A stretch of DNA of 64,000 bases from Peteryoungia aggregata LMG 23059 (GTDB lineage: Bacteria > Pseudomonadota > Alphaproteobacteria > Rhizobiales > Rhizobiaceae), in contig NZ_JAUSUW010000001.1 of assembly GCF_030814435.1 (NCBI RefSeq), positions 62,001-126,000 on the forward strand, read 5' to 3'. Position 1 is the stretch's first letter. Each line of letters starts with the position of its first letter. Below the pieces are notes generated by a model. The model made no database searches. It saw nothing but the letters and a program-made list of their open reading frames with translations, and was not told where the DNA came from. This document shows, one piece after another, positions 1 to 8,164 of this stretch. Both the position numbers and the translations under genes were made by a program.

Positions 1-406
1 TCAGGAAGAGGCCGCGCTGGAAGGCACCATAGGCCTCGTCCGGCTCGCCCTCAAAGGGCTTCTCCGGCGGCAGCTCCGGCAAGGGCGTCCCCATGCGCAG
101 ATAGATGTTGATGCCCTGGAGTTCGTCGGACCGGTCACCCTTGCTCGGCTTGCCTCCCTTGGTCACGGGAGGAGTGGAATCGAGGTCACCACGATCGAGC
201 CTGTTGGCATCACCGGTGGTGCTGCTTTCGCGCGCGCCGCGCTCGATCTCCGTTGCAGCCGACGGATCCGCCGGGATGATCGCGGGAGCCTCGCCGATGG
301 CGAGCCCATCCTCACCGTCCTGAGCAACGGCCGGCATCGCTGCCGCAAGGCAGGACACGGCAAGCGCGGCGAGAATCAGACGATGAGGTGACGGGTTCAA
401 ACGCAT
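1..406 (-). CDS. Sel1/TPR-repeat secreted protein (N-terminal part, cut by the left edge)
   Basis: The frame reads leftwards from an ATG at 404-406 and is still open at base 1, so only about 135 residues are visible. It begins with a clear Sec signal peptide (positively charged start, Ala/Leu-rich core, Ala-Val-Ala-Gln near residue 30). A low-complexity acidic linker follows, and near the window edge the motif DEAYGAFQRGLFL, which in rhizobial proteins opens a series of Sel1-like helical repeats. The gene lies 8 bases downstream of the ThiE-like gene on the same strand and is probably co-transcribed with it. Likely exported to the periplasm; the repeat region and exact role lie outside the window. 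Confidence 0.7.
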   Translation of the reverse strand, partial: MRLNPSPHRLILAALAVSCLAAAMPAVAQDGEDGLAIGEAPAIIPADPSAATEIERGARESSTTGDANRLDRGDLDSTPPVTKGGKPSKGDRSDELQGINIYLRMGTPLPELPPEKPFEGEPDEAYGAFQRGLFL

Positions 407-414
407 ATGGCGGT

Positions 415-1062
415 TCAAGCCCCAAACCGTGGCGCTTTTTCGTCAAGCTCCGCATTCACCCGTGTCACAATGGCAGCAGCCTGCGCTGGATCGGCAAACA
501 CGGCCTTGCCGAGCGCCACGAATTCCACGCCGCCTTCAGCGACGACGAGCGCCGAGGCAGGGTCCGCCCCACCCATGACAATGGCGGGGATCTCGATCAT
601 CGCCGACCACCATTCGCCAAGCGCGATGTTCTTCGAATGCGCCTCCAGTTTGATATCCCCGTCAAGCTTGCCGAAGAAGATGTAATCCGGCTGGATTTCC
701 CCGATTTCGAGTGCATGGTGCCGGTCCATGGCATTGCCGCCGCCGACGATCAGCTTCGGCGTGTGCTTCTCGACGGCCTCGGCAAGTGCCGCGGCATTGC
801 CCGAGATATGCAGGCCATCCGCCTTGACGCGGCCGGCGACGCGGCTGTTGTCGACGACGAGGGCAGCAGCACCCGCTTCCTGGATCACGGGAACGAGCAT
901 TTCGGCATGCTTCTGGAAAACGGAGTCATCCGCATCGTATTGCGGGATGATCACCGAGGCGACATCCCCGCCGCGCAGAGCATTGCGCAGCACTTCGGCG
1001 CACTCGGCGGGATCGGCGATCTCGGGAACGATGAGGACGAGGCGGCAGCGGTCTTCGGTCAT
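415..1062 (-). CDS. ThiE-like thiamine-phosphate synthase family protein
   Basis: 215 residues, the usual size for a TIM-barrel ThiE/TenI protein. The C-terminal half contains the family pattern: a Gly-Gly pair (VGGGNAM), PDYIFFG where ThiE has PDYxxxGP, then IVMGGADP and FVALGKAVF, which match the phosphate-binding loops. The start at 1060-1062 (MTEDRCRLVLIV) begins directly with the first beta strand; the frame stays open far upstream, but that stretch has no family similarity. ThiE joins the pyrimidine and thiazole moieties of thiamine. No other thi gene is nearby and the loop after PDY is not the canonical TRTK type, so this is probably a ThiE paralog of unproven activity. Confidence 0.75.
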   Translation of the reverse strand: MTEDRCRLVLIVPEIADPAECAEVLRNALRGGDVASVIIPQYDADDSVFQKHAEMLVPVIQEAGAAALVVDNSRVAGRVKADGLHISGNAAALAEAVEKHTPKLIVGGGNAMDRHHALEIGEIQPDYIFFGKLDGDIKLEAHSKNIALGEWWSAMIEIPAIVMGGADPASALVVAEGGVEFVALGKAVFADPAQAAAIVTRVNAELDEKAPRFGA

Positions 1063-1167
1063 GCGCGATGTTTCCGTGTGCGGGACGGGTCCGTATCTCG
1101 CGGATTTCGTCCTCGTTTTCTCTGGGTAAATCCGATAGACCGCTCTTCCGAAAGGATCAACCGCGCA

Positions 1168-1944
1168 ATGCTGACAGACCTGAACTTCTATGCCGTCGCC
1201 ATTCCCGCGGTTGCGCTTGTCGGCCTTTCCAAAGGCGGCCTTGGTGGCGCATTTGCTCTGATCGGCGTGCCGCTGCTGGCCATCGCCGTACCGCCCATGC
1301 AGGCCGCTGCGATCTTCCTGCCAATCCTCCTGGTCATGGATGCCGTTGCCCTCTGGGCATGGCGCCGCCACAACAACCGACCGACGCTTCTGGCCATGCT
1401 GCCGGGCGCCGTGATCGGCATCGGCCTCGGCTGGGCAACCTCGACCTATGTCTCCGCCGACGCCATGCGTCTTGTGCTGGGCGGCATATCGATTGTCTTT
1501 GCCTTGCGTTACGTCCTCGAAAGCTGGGCCGCCAGCAAGGGGCAGGAAACGGCACCGGCCGCGGAACGCCCCGTCGCCGGGTCCTTCTGGGGATCGCTTG
1601 CGGGTTATGCAAGTTTTGTCGCCCATGCCGGTGGTCCACCTTTTCAGATCTATGTCCTGCCTCTGAAGCTCGACCCGCTCACCTATACCGGCACCTCGAC
1701 CCGCTTCTTCGCCATCCTGAATGCGATCAAAGTAATTCCCTATTTCGCCCTTGGCGAACTGGATGCGACCAACCTCAGCCTGTCCGGTGCCCTGTTGCCG
1801 GTGGCGCTCCTGTCGACGATTGCCGGGGCACGCCTCGTCCACTTTCTCAAGCCACAGATCTTCTATCCTCTGATGTATGGCATGGTTCTGATTGCGGGCA
1901 GCAAACTGCTGTGGGATGGAAGCCGCGGGCTGCTGGGCATCTGA
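1168..1944 (+). CDS. TauE/SafE family membrane permease
   Basis: 258 residues, largely hydrophobic, with about seven or eight predicted membrane spans. The early SKGGLGGAFALIGVPLL segment and the later FVAHAGGPPFQIYVLPLKL segment are the two repeated Gly-rich signatures of the TauE/SafE (DUF81) family. The start at 1168 is chosen because it opens directly before the first membrane helix; a longer in-frame extension is antisense to the ThiE-like gene. The family exports or takes up sulfonates, sulfite and related anions; the substrate cannot be read from sequence. It is divergent from the ThiE-like gene, with about 105 bases shared as promoter region. Confidence 0.85.
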   Translation: MLTDLNFYAVAIPAVALVGLSKGGLGGAFALIGVPLLAIAVPPMQAAAIFLPILLVMDAVALWAWRRHNNRPTLLAMLPGAVIGIGLGWATSTYVSADAMRLVLGGISIVFALRYVLESWAASKGQETAPAAERPVAGSFWGSLAGYASFVAHAGGPPFQIYVLPLKLDPLTYTGTSTRFFAILNAIKVIPYFALGELDATNLSLSGALLPVALLSTIAGARLVHFLKPQIFYPLMYGMVLIAGSKLLWDGSRGLLGI

Positions 1945-2028
1945 CCTCCGCTTCGCCCTGGCAGAACCCCTTGTTGCGCCGCACATCCGCGCTTGCCGCT
2001 GAAGTGCCTTTGACATAACCTTGGCCGC

Positions 2029-2289
2029 ATGACGAACGCAGACCCGTTCATGGCGATCGCAGACCCGAACCGACGGCACCTCCTCGAGGATCTCCGTCGG
2101 GGCGAAAAGACCGTCAATGAACTGGCGGGCCAGCTGCCGATCAGCCGCCCTGCCGTCTCGCAACACCTCAAAGCCCTGCTTGACAGCGGTCTCGTCGACG
2201 TCCGCTCGGAAGGCACCCGCCGCATCTACTTCATCAATCGCCCGGGCTTCGACCGGATGAACATGTGGCTCGACCAGTTCTGGTCCTGA
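2029..2289 (+). CDS. Small ArsR-family transcriptional regulator
   Basis: 86 residues. A winged helix-turn-helix of ArsR (HTH_5) type is visible: IADPNRRHLLEDLRRGEKTVNELA, then the recognition helix ISRPAVSQHLKALLDSGLV and the wing RSEGTRRIYFI. No metal-binding Cys pair (CxC) is seen, so it is unlikely to be a classical arsenic or zinc sensor. Such short ArsR proteins often sit beside SRPBCC-domain genes; none is present here. It ends shortly after the wing, slightly shorter than the usual 95-110 residues, but looks intact. Confidence 0.85.
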   Translation: MTNADPFMAIADPNRRHLLEDLRRGEKTVNELAGQLPISRPAVSQHLKALLDSGLVDVRSEGTRRIYFINRPGFDRMNMWLDQFWS

Positions 2290-2320
2290 TACCAAGCCTC
2301 CAGCAATCTTCCCTTTCCGA

Positions 2321-2358
2321 CAAAACAAAGGCCCCGAAGTCGACTGAACTCCGGGGCC
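2321..2358 (-). terminator. Rho-independent terminator of the 2443-2619 gene
   Basis: Seven-base GC arms at 2330-2336 and 2352-2358 form a hairpin. Read leftwards, it is followed by a T-rich tract (complement of 2321-2329). It lies about 85 bases beyond the stop of the small YdcH-type gene. Confidence 0.6.
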
Positions 2359-2442
2359 GAGAGTATTGCTGGCTGCTTCATGAATACATCGGGATCGGTC
2401 TTTGGGTCCGCCAGATCCCGGCGCAGCCGGAAGGGGGGTGTA

Positions 2443-2619
2443 TCAGTGGCGTGTGGATGCCCTCAGGCGTTCCATTTCATCCTTGAGACGCAGTTTGAGG
2501 CGTTTCAGCTCGGCAATGTGCCGATCATCGACGGAGGGAGATGCAAGTGCATCATGGAGCTTTTCCTCGAGTGCTCCATGCTTCTTCTGCAGCGATTCAA
2601 GATGAGCCTGTATGGTCAT
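2443..2619 (-). CDS. YdcH/DUF465 family small protein
   Basis: A 58-residue protein (starts MTIQAHLESLQKKHGALEEK, stop at 2443-2445). The pattern of an N-terminal helix, a short break (ASPSVDD) and a second Lys/Arg-rich helix (IAELKRLKLRLKDEMERL) matches DUF465, a family of short helical-hairpin proteins of unknown function that are abundant in alphaproteobacteria. A hairpin terminator lies downstream. A second member of the same family is encoded divergently 235 bases away at 2854, so the two are probably an old duplication. Confidence 0.75.
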   Translation of the reverse strand: MTIQAHLESLQKKHGALEEKLHDALASPSVDDRHIAELKRLKLRLKDEMERLRASTRH

Positions 2620-2853
2620 TTGATGCGTCCTTCCTTATCGCCTACCTCCAGCCCTCATCCGCTGGAGTTTCAGGCTTTACGAAGATAATGTGACACGAGA
2701 AATGCGGTTTGTCGAAGGCGAACTGGTGTCGAAAGACCATCAAAAACGAAGACAGGGATAACTTCCCGTTACCGGTATTTGGTGATAGGAGCTTGCGCGA
2801 ATCTTCCGGGCATCCTTAAAGGATGGGCCACACGGCGATAATGGGGAATATGC

Positions 2854-3057
2854 ATGGCCGATCAGGAACAGGCTGACGTCAGGCTCTCGCTGGCACGGCT
2901 TCGCCAGGAGCATGAGGATTATGATGCCGCGATCAATGCCATGATCACCACCGGCTGCGATGCCCTCCGAATCCAGCGGATGAAGAAGAAAAAGCTGTCC
3001 ATCAAGGACAAGATCACGGCCCTCGAGGACCAGATCATCCCCGACATCATCGCGTGA
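2854..3057 (+). CDS. YdcH/DUF465 family small protein upstream of purE
   Basis: 67 residues, two predicted helices with the typical DUF465 second half: [26 protein letters not shown]. It is 16 bases upstream of purE on the same strand, so it is probably the first gene of a purE-purK transcript. Function of the family is unknown. The arrangement DUF465-purE-purK is, to my knowledge, common in Rhizobiales. Confidence 0.8.
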   Translation: MADQEQADVRLSLARLRQEHEDYDAAINAMITTGCDALRIQRMKKKKLSIKDKITALEDQIIPDIIA

Positions 3058-3073
3058 CGCAGAAGGATCCGAG

Positions 3074-3574
3074 ATGACCGCTGAGTGCCCGCCCGTCGCC
3101 ATCATCATGGGTAGCCAGTCCGACTGGGAGACCATGAAGAACGCCGCAGACACGCTCGACGCACTCGGCGTCTCCTATGAAGCCCGGATCGTTTCGGCAC
3201 ATCGCACACCCGATCGCATGTATGCTTTTGCCAAAGGCGCCCGCGACGAGGGCTTCAAAGTGGTGATCGCAGGTGCCGGCGGTGCAGCGCACCTGCCCGG
3301 CATGGTCGCTTCGCTCACCACCCTTCCCGTCTTTGGCGTCCCCGTTCAGTCGAAATCGATGTCCGGTCTCGACAGCCTCTACTCCATCGTCCAGATGCCG
3401 GCCGGCATCCCGGTCGGCACGCTCGCCATCGGCCGTGCCGGTGCAGTCAACGCCGCCCTGCTTGCAGCCCGCGTGCTTGCCGTCTACGACGACGAGCTGG
3501 CTGACAACCTCGACGAATGGGTCGCGCGCCAGACGGCATCCGTCGCCGAATATCCCGTGGACGAGGCCCCATGA
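3074..3574 (+). CDS. purE: N5-carboxyaminoimidazole ribonucleotide mutase
   Basis: 166 residues, the normal length of class I PurE. The family motifs are in order: GSQSDWETM (substrate phosphate binding), SAHRTPDRM with the catalytic His, [21 protein letters not shown] and the Met-Pro-Gly-Ile segment MPAGIPVGT. It converts N5-CAIR to CAIR in de novo purine synthesis in the cytosol. Its stop codon overlaps the purK start (ATGA at 3571-3574), indicating translational coupling with its pathway partner. Confidence 0.97.
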   Translation: MTAECPPVAIIMGSQSDWETMKNAADTLDALGVSYEARIVSAHRTPDRMYAFAKGARDEGFKVVIAGAGGAAHLPGMVASLTTLPVFGVPVQSKSMSGLDSLYSIVQMPAGIPVGTLAIGRAGAVNAALLAARVLAVYDDELADNLDEWVARQTASVAEYPVDEAP

Positions 3575-4635
3575 CCATCCGCACCATCGGCATCATCGGT
3601 GGCGGCCAGCTCGGCCGCATGCTGGCCATGTCTGCCGCCCGCCTGAACTTCCGCACGGTGATTCTTGAGCCGCAGGCCGACAGCCCAGCCGCCCAGGTGG
3701 CAAACCAGCAGATCACGGCCGCCTATGACGACCCGGCTGCACTTGCAGAACTCGCCCGCCTCTGCGACGTCGTCACCTACGAATTCGAAAACGTGCCGGT
3801 GACCGCTGCCGAGACGCTGGCCGCAAGCGTACCCGTCTATCCGCCGCCGAAGGCACTTGAAGTTGCCCAGGACCGCGTGACGGAAAAGCGCTTCCTCAAC
3901 GCATCAGGCATCGAGACTGCCCGCTTCCACGCCGTCGACAGCCAGGCCGATCTCGAAGCAGCGCTCGCCAACTTCGACGGTGAAGGTGTGCTGAAGACCC
4001 GCCGCCTCGGTTACGACGGCAAGGGCCAGAAGGTCTATCGCAAGGGTGAAGCCGCCGACGGCGGGTATGAAGCCCTGGGCGCCGTCCCGTTGATTCTCGA
4101 AAGCTTCGTGCCCTTCGTCCGCGAGATCTCGATCATCGCAGCCCGCAGCACCGATGGCGAAGTCCGCTGCTACGACCCGACCGAGAACGTTCATCGGGGC
4201 GGCATCCTGCATACCTCGACCCAGCCCGCCGCCATTGCCCCAGAAACGGCGGCAGCGGCCCGCGAGGCGGCGACCAAGCTGCTCGACGGCCTCGCCTATG
4301 TCGGCGTGGTCGGCATGGAGTTCTTCGTGCTGGAGGACGGGAGCCTGATCGCCAACGAGATCGCGCCACGTGTCCACAATTCCGGCCACTGGACGGAGGC
4401 CGCCTGCATCGTCTCGCAGTTCGAGCAGCACATCCGCGCGGTCGCCTCTCTGCCGCTCGGCGACACCGTACGTCACTCCGATTGCGTGATGACGAATCTG
4501 ATCGGCGACGACGTCGATTCTGTCCCGGCCTGGCTCTCAAAGCCCAACGTGCTCGTCCATCTCTATGGCAAGACGGAAGCCAGACCCGGCCGCAAGATGG
4601 GCCATGTCACCGAAATCCTGCCGTTTCGCGACTGA
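3571..4635 (+). CDS. purK: 5-(carboxyamino)imidazole ribonucleotide synthase
   Basis: 354 residues. The N-terminal [10 protein letters not shown] loop, the central ATP-grasp segment ([12 protein letters not shown], then [13 protein letters not shown]) and [14 protein letters not shown] near the C-terminus are diagnostic of PurK. It uses ATP and bicarbonate to convert AIR to N5-CAIR, the substrate of PurE. The start is the ATG at 3571, which overlaps the purE stop by four bases; an upstream start in the same frame would lie inside purE and is rejected. Confidence 0.97.
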   Translation: MTIRTIGIIGGGQLGRMLAMSAARLNFRTVILEPQADSPAAQVANQQITAAYDDPAALAELARLCDVVTYEFENVPVTAAETLAASVPVYPPPKALEVAQDRVTEKRFLNASGIETARFHAVDSQADLEAALANFDGEGVLKTRRLGYDGKGQKVYRKGEAADGGYEALGAVPLILESFVPFVREISIIAARSTDGEVRCYDPTENVHRGGILHTSTQPAAIAPETAAAAREAATKLLDGLAYVGVVGMEFFVLEDGSLIANEIAPRVHNSGHWTEAACIVSQFEQHIRAVASLPLGDTVRHSDCVMTNLIGDDVDSVPAWLSKPNVLVHLYGKTEARPGRKMGHVTEILPFRD

Positions 4636-4731
4636 TTTTCCCGGTTTTTTAGCCTGATCTGTCCCGCATTTTCCGCCGGGCATGTTGACATCAAGGCCTC
4701 CCTCGGGCTAATTGCCGCCAACTCTTCAGGG

Positions 4732-4753
4732 GCGCGCCCAGCGGCGCGCTTTT
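4732..4753 (+). terminator. Terminator after purK
   Basis: Seven-base perfect arms at 4732-4738 and 4743-4749 with a four-base loop, followed by four T. It lies about 100 bases after purK and 60 bases before rpmJ, and probably separates the two transcripts. Confidence 0.65.
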
Positions 4754-4813
4754 GATTGTTTGAACACAGTGGGTGAATGACACATTCCCCGACAATCGTT
4801 GTGGACCAGAAAA

Positions 4814-4939
4814 ATGAAGATCAAGAACTCGCTGAAAGCGCTTAAGGCCCGTCATCGCGACAACCGTCTGGTTCGCCGCAAGGGCCGTATCTACATCATC
4901 AACAAGCAGAACCCGCGCTTCAAGGCTCGCCAGGGCTGA
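4814..4939 (+). CDS. rpmJ: 50S ribosomal protein L36, Cys-free type
   Basis: 41 residues (starts [20 protein letters not shown], ends NPRFKARQG). Very basic, with the family pattern [21 protein letters not shown]. The CxxC...C...H zinc ligands of the C+ form are absent, so this is the zinc-independent (YkgO-like) version usual in alphaproteobacteria. It is a structural protein of the large ribosomal subunit. The position downstream of purEK is typical of Rhizobiales. Confidence 0.95.
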   Translation: MKIKNSLKALKARHRDNRLVRRKGRIYIINKQNPRFKARQG

Positions 4940-5052
4940 TGCCCCGGGATCTCAGGATCCCATGAGCCGCACGGACTGCCCGCCGCATCTGCGGCGTGTT
5001 GATATCGGAAATTTGAGTTTGAAAGACGGCGCTGAGGGACTACATTCCCTGT

Positions 5053-5688
5053 ATGTGCCGTTTTTCTTTGCGACTCGCCCTCAGCCAGCTGCTCGTTCCC
5101 GCCCTGCTCACCGCAGGTACCGTTTCCGCGCAGGCACCCGAAGAACAGGGCGGAAGCCAGGCGACGCAAGCCCCCGTCGAACAGATCCCGCTGAAGCCAC
5201 CGGCCAAGCCAAAAACGGTCGATGAGCTGCTGGCCGAACTGAAGCGCGAGCGCAATCCGCAAGCCGCCCGCCAGATAGCAAACTCGGCGATGGCGACCTG
5301 GAGCGAATCTCCGAGCCCGACCATCAATCTGCTGATGCAGTGGTCGGCCAAAGCCGCAGCCGAAAAGCGCAACGCCGCAGCCCTGGATTTCATCGACCGC
5401 GCGATCATCCTGAAACCGGATTTCGTCGGCGCCTGGAACCAGCGGGCCACGCTGCATTTCAGCATGGGCAATTACAAGAAGTCCGTCTCCGACATCGAAA
5501 AGGTGTTGGAACTGGAGCCGCGCCATTTCGGCGCCATTGCCGGCCTTGCCGGCATCCTCACCGAACGCGGCAGCAAGGATGCGGCACTGAAAGCCTGGCA
5601 ACGCTATCTCGACGTCTTCCCCGCCGACCGCGAGGCCCAGGAGATTGTCGCCAAGCTCTCAGAAGAACTGGCTGGCCAGCGGACTTAA
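5053..5688 (+). CDS. Secreted TPR-repeat protein
   Basis: 211 residues. Residues 1-27 form a signal peptide ending Val-Ser-Ala-Gln, followed by a Pro/Gln-rich linker (about 28-55). From about residue 95 onward there are two to three TPR units (AALDFIDRAIILKPDFVGAW; VSDIEKVLELEPRHFGAIA; ALKAWQRYLDVFP). Likely a periplasmic protein-protein interaction scaffold. It stands between rpmJ and a convergent toxin-antitoxin pair; no specific partner can be inferred. Confidence 0.8.
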   Translation: MCRFSLRLALSQLLVPALLTAGTVSAQAPEEQGGSQATQAPVEQIPLKPPAKPKTVDELLAELKRERNPQAARQIANSAMATWSESPSPTINLLMQWSAKAAAEKRNAAALDFIDRAIILKPDFVGAWNQRATLHFSMGNYKKSVSDIEKVLELEPRHFGAIAGLAGILTERGSKDAALKAWQRYLDVFPADREAQEIVAKLSEELAGQRT

Positions 5689-5707
5689 GGCAGGCGCAAC
5701 GAAAGGC

Positions 5708-5977
5708 TCAGGCGACGACCTTTGCCACGAGATCCGGATGCGCGCCGATCACCCGCACATAGGCAACCGCAAAATCGGGAGGCGTCGCCCGCGCCTGCTC
5801 CCAATCCCTGAGCGTGCCGACCGGCACACAAAAGCGAGACGCAAACTCGGTCTGGGACAGACCGAGTGCCGTGCGCGTGCGGCGGATCAATCGAGACCTC
5901 TGGGCACGGTCGAGCGCCTCCGCGGAGACGTCAAAATCCTCGCTATCGGTTGGATCAGCCGGTATTACGATAGGCAC
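5708..5977 (-). CDS. XRE/HTH-domain antitoxin partner of BrnT
   Basis: 89 residues. The C-terminal two thirds hold an XRE-like helix-turn-helix: IRRTRTALGLSQTEFASRF, then PVGTLRDWEQARATPP. The GTG at 5975-5977 is chosen as start because AAGGAG lies six bases upstream. The gene begins 23 bases inside the end of the BrnT gene, a coupling typical of toxin-antitoxin pairs. Canonical BrnA antitoxins use a ribbon-helix-helix fold, so this is an alternative partner type. It probably neutralises BrnT and represses the operon; this is inferred from context. Confidence 0.75.
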   Translation of the reverse strand: MPIVIPADPTDSEDFDVSAEALDRAQRSRLIRRTRTALGLSQTEFASRFCVPVGTLRDWEQARATPPDFAVAYVRVIGAHPDLVAKVVA

Positions 5978-6227
5978 GCTCTTCTCCTTGATTGCTTCTC
6001 CGGACAGAGATGAATCGCGGCTGCTCACCACGCCACACAAAGACCCCTGTGAACAGCTTCTGCTCCACGAGACCGATGACCTTGAACCTTTCCTCACCGT
6101 CGCCTTCGCGTATGGAGGGGACAATGAGATGACCAATATCGTCGAAGATCCGGAATCCAAAAGCGAGCGAAACACCGTGCTTCGCCCTGTTGATTTGGTC
6201 CTTCTCGGGATCGAACCGATCAGCCAT
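5955..6227 (-). CDS. brnT: BrnT family ribonuclease toxin
   Basis: 90 residues. The N-terminal FDPEKDQINRAKHGVSLAFG is the BrnT signature (normally WDPxKxxxNxxKHGVxF), and the C-terminal half carries RFKVIGLV...FTGVFVWRG...RFISVRRSNQGEERAY, the strand and Arg/Glu pattern of the RelE-like BrnT fold. It is predicted to cleave mRNA and arrest growth when unopposed. Located upstream of, and overlapping, its HTH antitoxin gene on the minus strand, which is the usual toxin-first order of the Brn family. Confidence 0.85.
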   Translation of the reverse strand: MADRFDPEKDQINRAKHGVSLAFGFRIFDDIGHLIVPSIREGDGEERFKVIGLVEQKLFTGVFVWRGEQPRFISVRRSNQGEERAYRNTG

Positions 6228-6361
6228 GTCCGACTATACGGAAATCCAGTACACAGCGCAAGCCACGGCTTGAGATCAGGATGCGGGCCTTGCCTGTCAC
6301 CTTGACGAAAGGCAGTGCAGCACGATCTTGTGGCTGTGTCCCCTTGCCGGAAGTATGCTCC

Positions 6362-7399
6362 TTGTTTCTCGCCACCCGTATCGGTCTCGCCTTGCTTATC
6401 TTCTTCCTTGTCCTCATCGCCGTGCTGGCAGCGCTCGCCATTGCCACGCAAATCCGTGCCCGTGCCATCACGGCTCAGACACCGAATATCGGCGAACTGA
6501 CCGATGTCGGCGGCTACAGCCTGAACGCCCTCCACGTTCCCGCAGGACCGGAGGCCGACCTGCCACCGATCGTCTTCATCCATGGCGCCTCGGGCAATCT
6601 GCGGGACCAGGCAGGCGCCTTCCTGGAGCCGCTGCGGGGCCGGGCGGAACTCCTCTTCGTCGACCGACCCGGACACGGCTATTCGGAGCGTGGCGGCCCG
6701 GAGAATGACACACCCGACGGGCAGGCCAATGCCATCGCAAAACTGATGGAGAAGAAAGGGATCGAGCGGGCGATCATTGTCGGCCATTCCTTCGGCGGCG
6801 CGATCACGGCCAGCTTCGGCGTGCTGCATCCGGATAAGGTCGAGGGCCTGATCTTCCTCGCCGCCGCCACCCATCCCTGGCCGGGCGGTGTGGACTGGTA
6901 TTACCACCTCGCATCCGCACCCGTGATCGGCCCGATCTTCTGCCATACGCTGGCCCTGCATGCCGGTATGATGCGCATCGAGGCGGCAACGGACCATGTC
7001 TTCGCGCCCAACCCGCGCCCTGCAGATTACATTGAGCATACCGGCCCGACGCTGGTGCTGCGCCCCGCGACCTTCCGCTCCAACGCAAAGGATGTCGCCG
7101 GTCTACACGCCTATGTCACTGGCTTCTCGCCGCGCTACCGCGAGATTGAAAAGCCGACCGTGGTGATCACCGGCGATAGCGACGAGATCGTGCTGGAGGA
7201 GATCCATTCGAAGGGTCTGGCCCGCGACATCAATGGCTCCGATCTTGTCTGGATCAAGGGTCTCGGACACAAGCCGGATTACATCGTCACTGACATCGCC
7301 ATTGCCGCCCTGGAGAAGATTGCAGGCCGGGATCGCGACCTGCAGGCCATGGCGCGGGCTGCGGAGCAGCTATTCCTGATGGAGGGTACGAAGCAATGA
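6362..7399 (+). CDS. Alpha/beta hydrolase with N-terminal membrane anchor
   Basis: About 345 residues from the TTG at 6362; an ATG at 6281 in the same frame would add 27 residues without hydrophobic or conserved character. A single membrane helix follows the start (LALLIFFLVLIAVLAALAIA). The hydrolase core shows FIHGASGN (oxyanion region), VDRPGHGYSER, the nucleophile elbow GHSFGGA, an acid in ITGDSDEIV and the final His in GLGHKPDYI. Substrate unknown. Its stop overlaps the next gene (ATGA at 7396-7399), so the two hydrolases are co-translated. Confidence 0.8.
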   Translation: MFLATRIGLALLIFFLVLIAVLAALAIATQIRARAITAQTPNIGELTDVGGYSLNALHVPAGPEADLPPIVFIHGASGNLRDQAGAFLEPLRGRAELLFVDRPGHGYSERGGPENDTPDGQANAIAKLMEKKGIERAIIVGHSFGGAITASFGVLHPDKVEGLIFLAAATHPWPGGVDWYYHLASAPVIGPIFCHTLALHAGMMRIEAATDHVFAPNPRPADYIEHTGPTLVLRPATFRSNAKDVAGLHAYVTGFSPRYREIEKPTVVITGDSDEIVLEEIHSKGLARDINGSDLVWIKGLGHKPDYIVTDIAIAALEKIAGRDRDLQAMARAAEQLFLMEGTKQ

Positions 7400-8112
7400 C
7401 GATCATCAACCTCACGCACGCCTATACCGACGGTGAGATGACATTCATCGGAAGGCTGATTTACGACGATGCCATGCCGTTCCCACGAGCCGGGGTTATC
7501 GTTGCGCCTGCTTTTGGCGGCCTAGGCCCACTCGAAGTGGAAAGGGCGATCGATCTCGCAAAGCTTGGCTATGTCGCATTGGCTGTCGACTACTACGGCA
7601 ATGGCCTCAGAGCCCACTCGGAAGATGAAGCGTTCCAGCTCATGAATGTTCTGAACAACGACCGTCCACGCCTCGCAGCGCGGATGAACATCGCATTGTC
7701 AGAGTTGAAATCCCTGCCGCAGGTAGACCCCAGTCGGACTGCAGCGATGGGATACTGCTTCGGAGGCAAGGCCGTACTCGACCTCGCAAGGAGCGGAGCA
7801 GATTTCCGCGCTGCAATCTCATTCCACGGTGTCTATGATAAGTCAGGAAACATGCACACCCCGATCGTACCGTCCGTATTGATCCTGCACGGCTGGGAAG
7901 ACCCGCTGGCACGTCCCTTAGAATTCACAGAGCTCGGGGCAGAACTGAATGCTCTCTGCGATGACTGGCAAGCACTCTGCTTCGGGAAGACAGGCCACGC
8001 GTTTACAAACCCGAATGCCCAGTCCCCGGACACCGGCATGGCGTTCAATGAACGCTCTTCATTCCGCGCCTGGCGCGCGCTGGTTGCATTTCTGGATGAA
8101 CGTATCCGATAA
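7396..8112 (+). CDS. Dienelactone hydrolase family protein
   Basis: 238 residues, the normal length for DLH-type alpha/beta hydrolases. The nucleophile is Cys in GYCFGGKAVLD, the acid is in LHGWEDPLA and the His in FGKTGHAFTNP; this Cys-Asp-His triad distinguishes DLH from Ser hydrolases. It overlaps the upstream alpha/beta hydrolase by four bases. The physiological substrate is unknown. A strong hairpin follows, facing the convergent pyk gene. Confidence 0.88.
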   Translation: MTIINLTHAYTDGEMTFIGRLIYDDAMPFPRAGVIVAPAFGGLGPLEVERAIDLAKLGYVALAVDYYGNGLRAHSEDEAFQLMNVLNNDRPRLAARMNIALSELKSLPQVDPSRTAAMGYCFGGKAVLDLARSGADFRAAISFHGVYDKSGNMHTPIVPSVLILHGWEDPLARPLEFTELGAELNALCDDWQALCFGKTGHAFTNPNAQSPDTGMAFNERSSFRAWRALVAFLDERIR

Positions 8113-8114
8113 CC

Positions 8115-8144
8115 AAAAAGGGGGCCGCAGCCCCCTAATCGTTT
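8115..8144 (-). terminator. Terminator between the DLH gene and pyk
   Basis: Six-base GC arms at 8120-8125 and 8130-8135 with a four-base loop. Read leftwards it is followed by TTTTT (complement of 8115-8119), so it mainly serves pyk. A weaker T-rich tail on the right could also stop the convergent DLH transcript. Confidence 0.75.
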
Positions 8145-8164
8145 GACGTGGAAATCGACGATCC

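Noticed and set aside
1063..2328. Long minus-strand open frame upstream of the ThiE-like gene
   Set aside because: It is antisense to the TauE/SafE and ArsR genes, which have clear family motifs; the extension shows no domain. It reflects the high GC codon pattern.
2645..2666. CTCCAGC/GCTGGAG hairpin
   Set aside because: A 7-base stem without a T tract, between divergent genes; not convincing as terminator or RNA gene.
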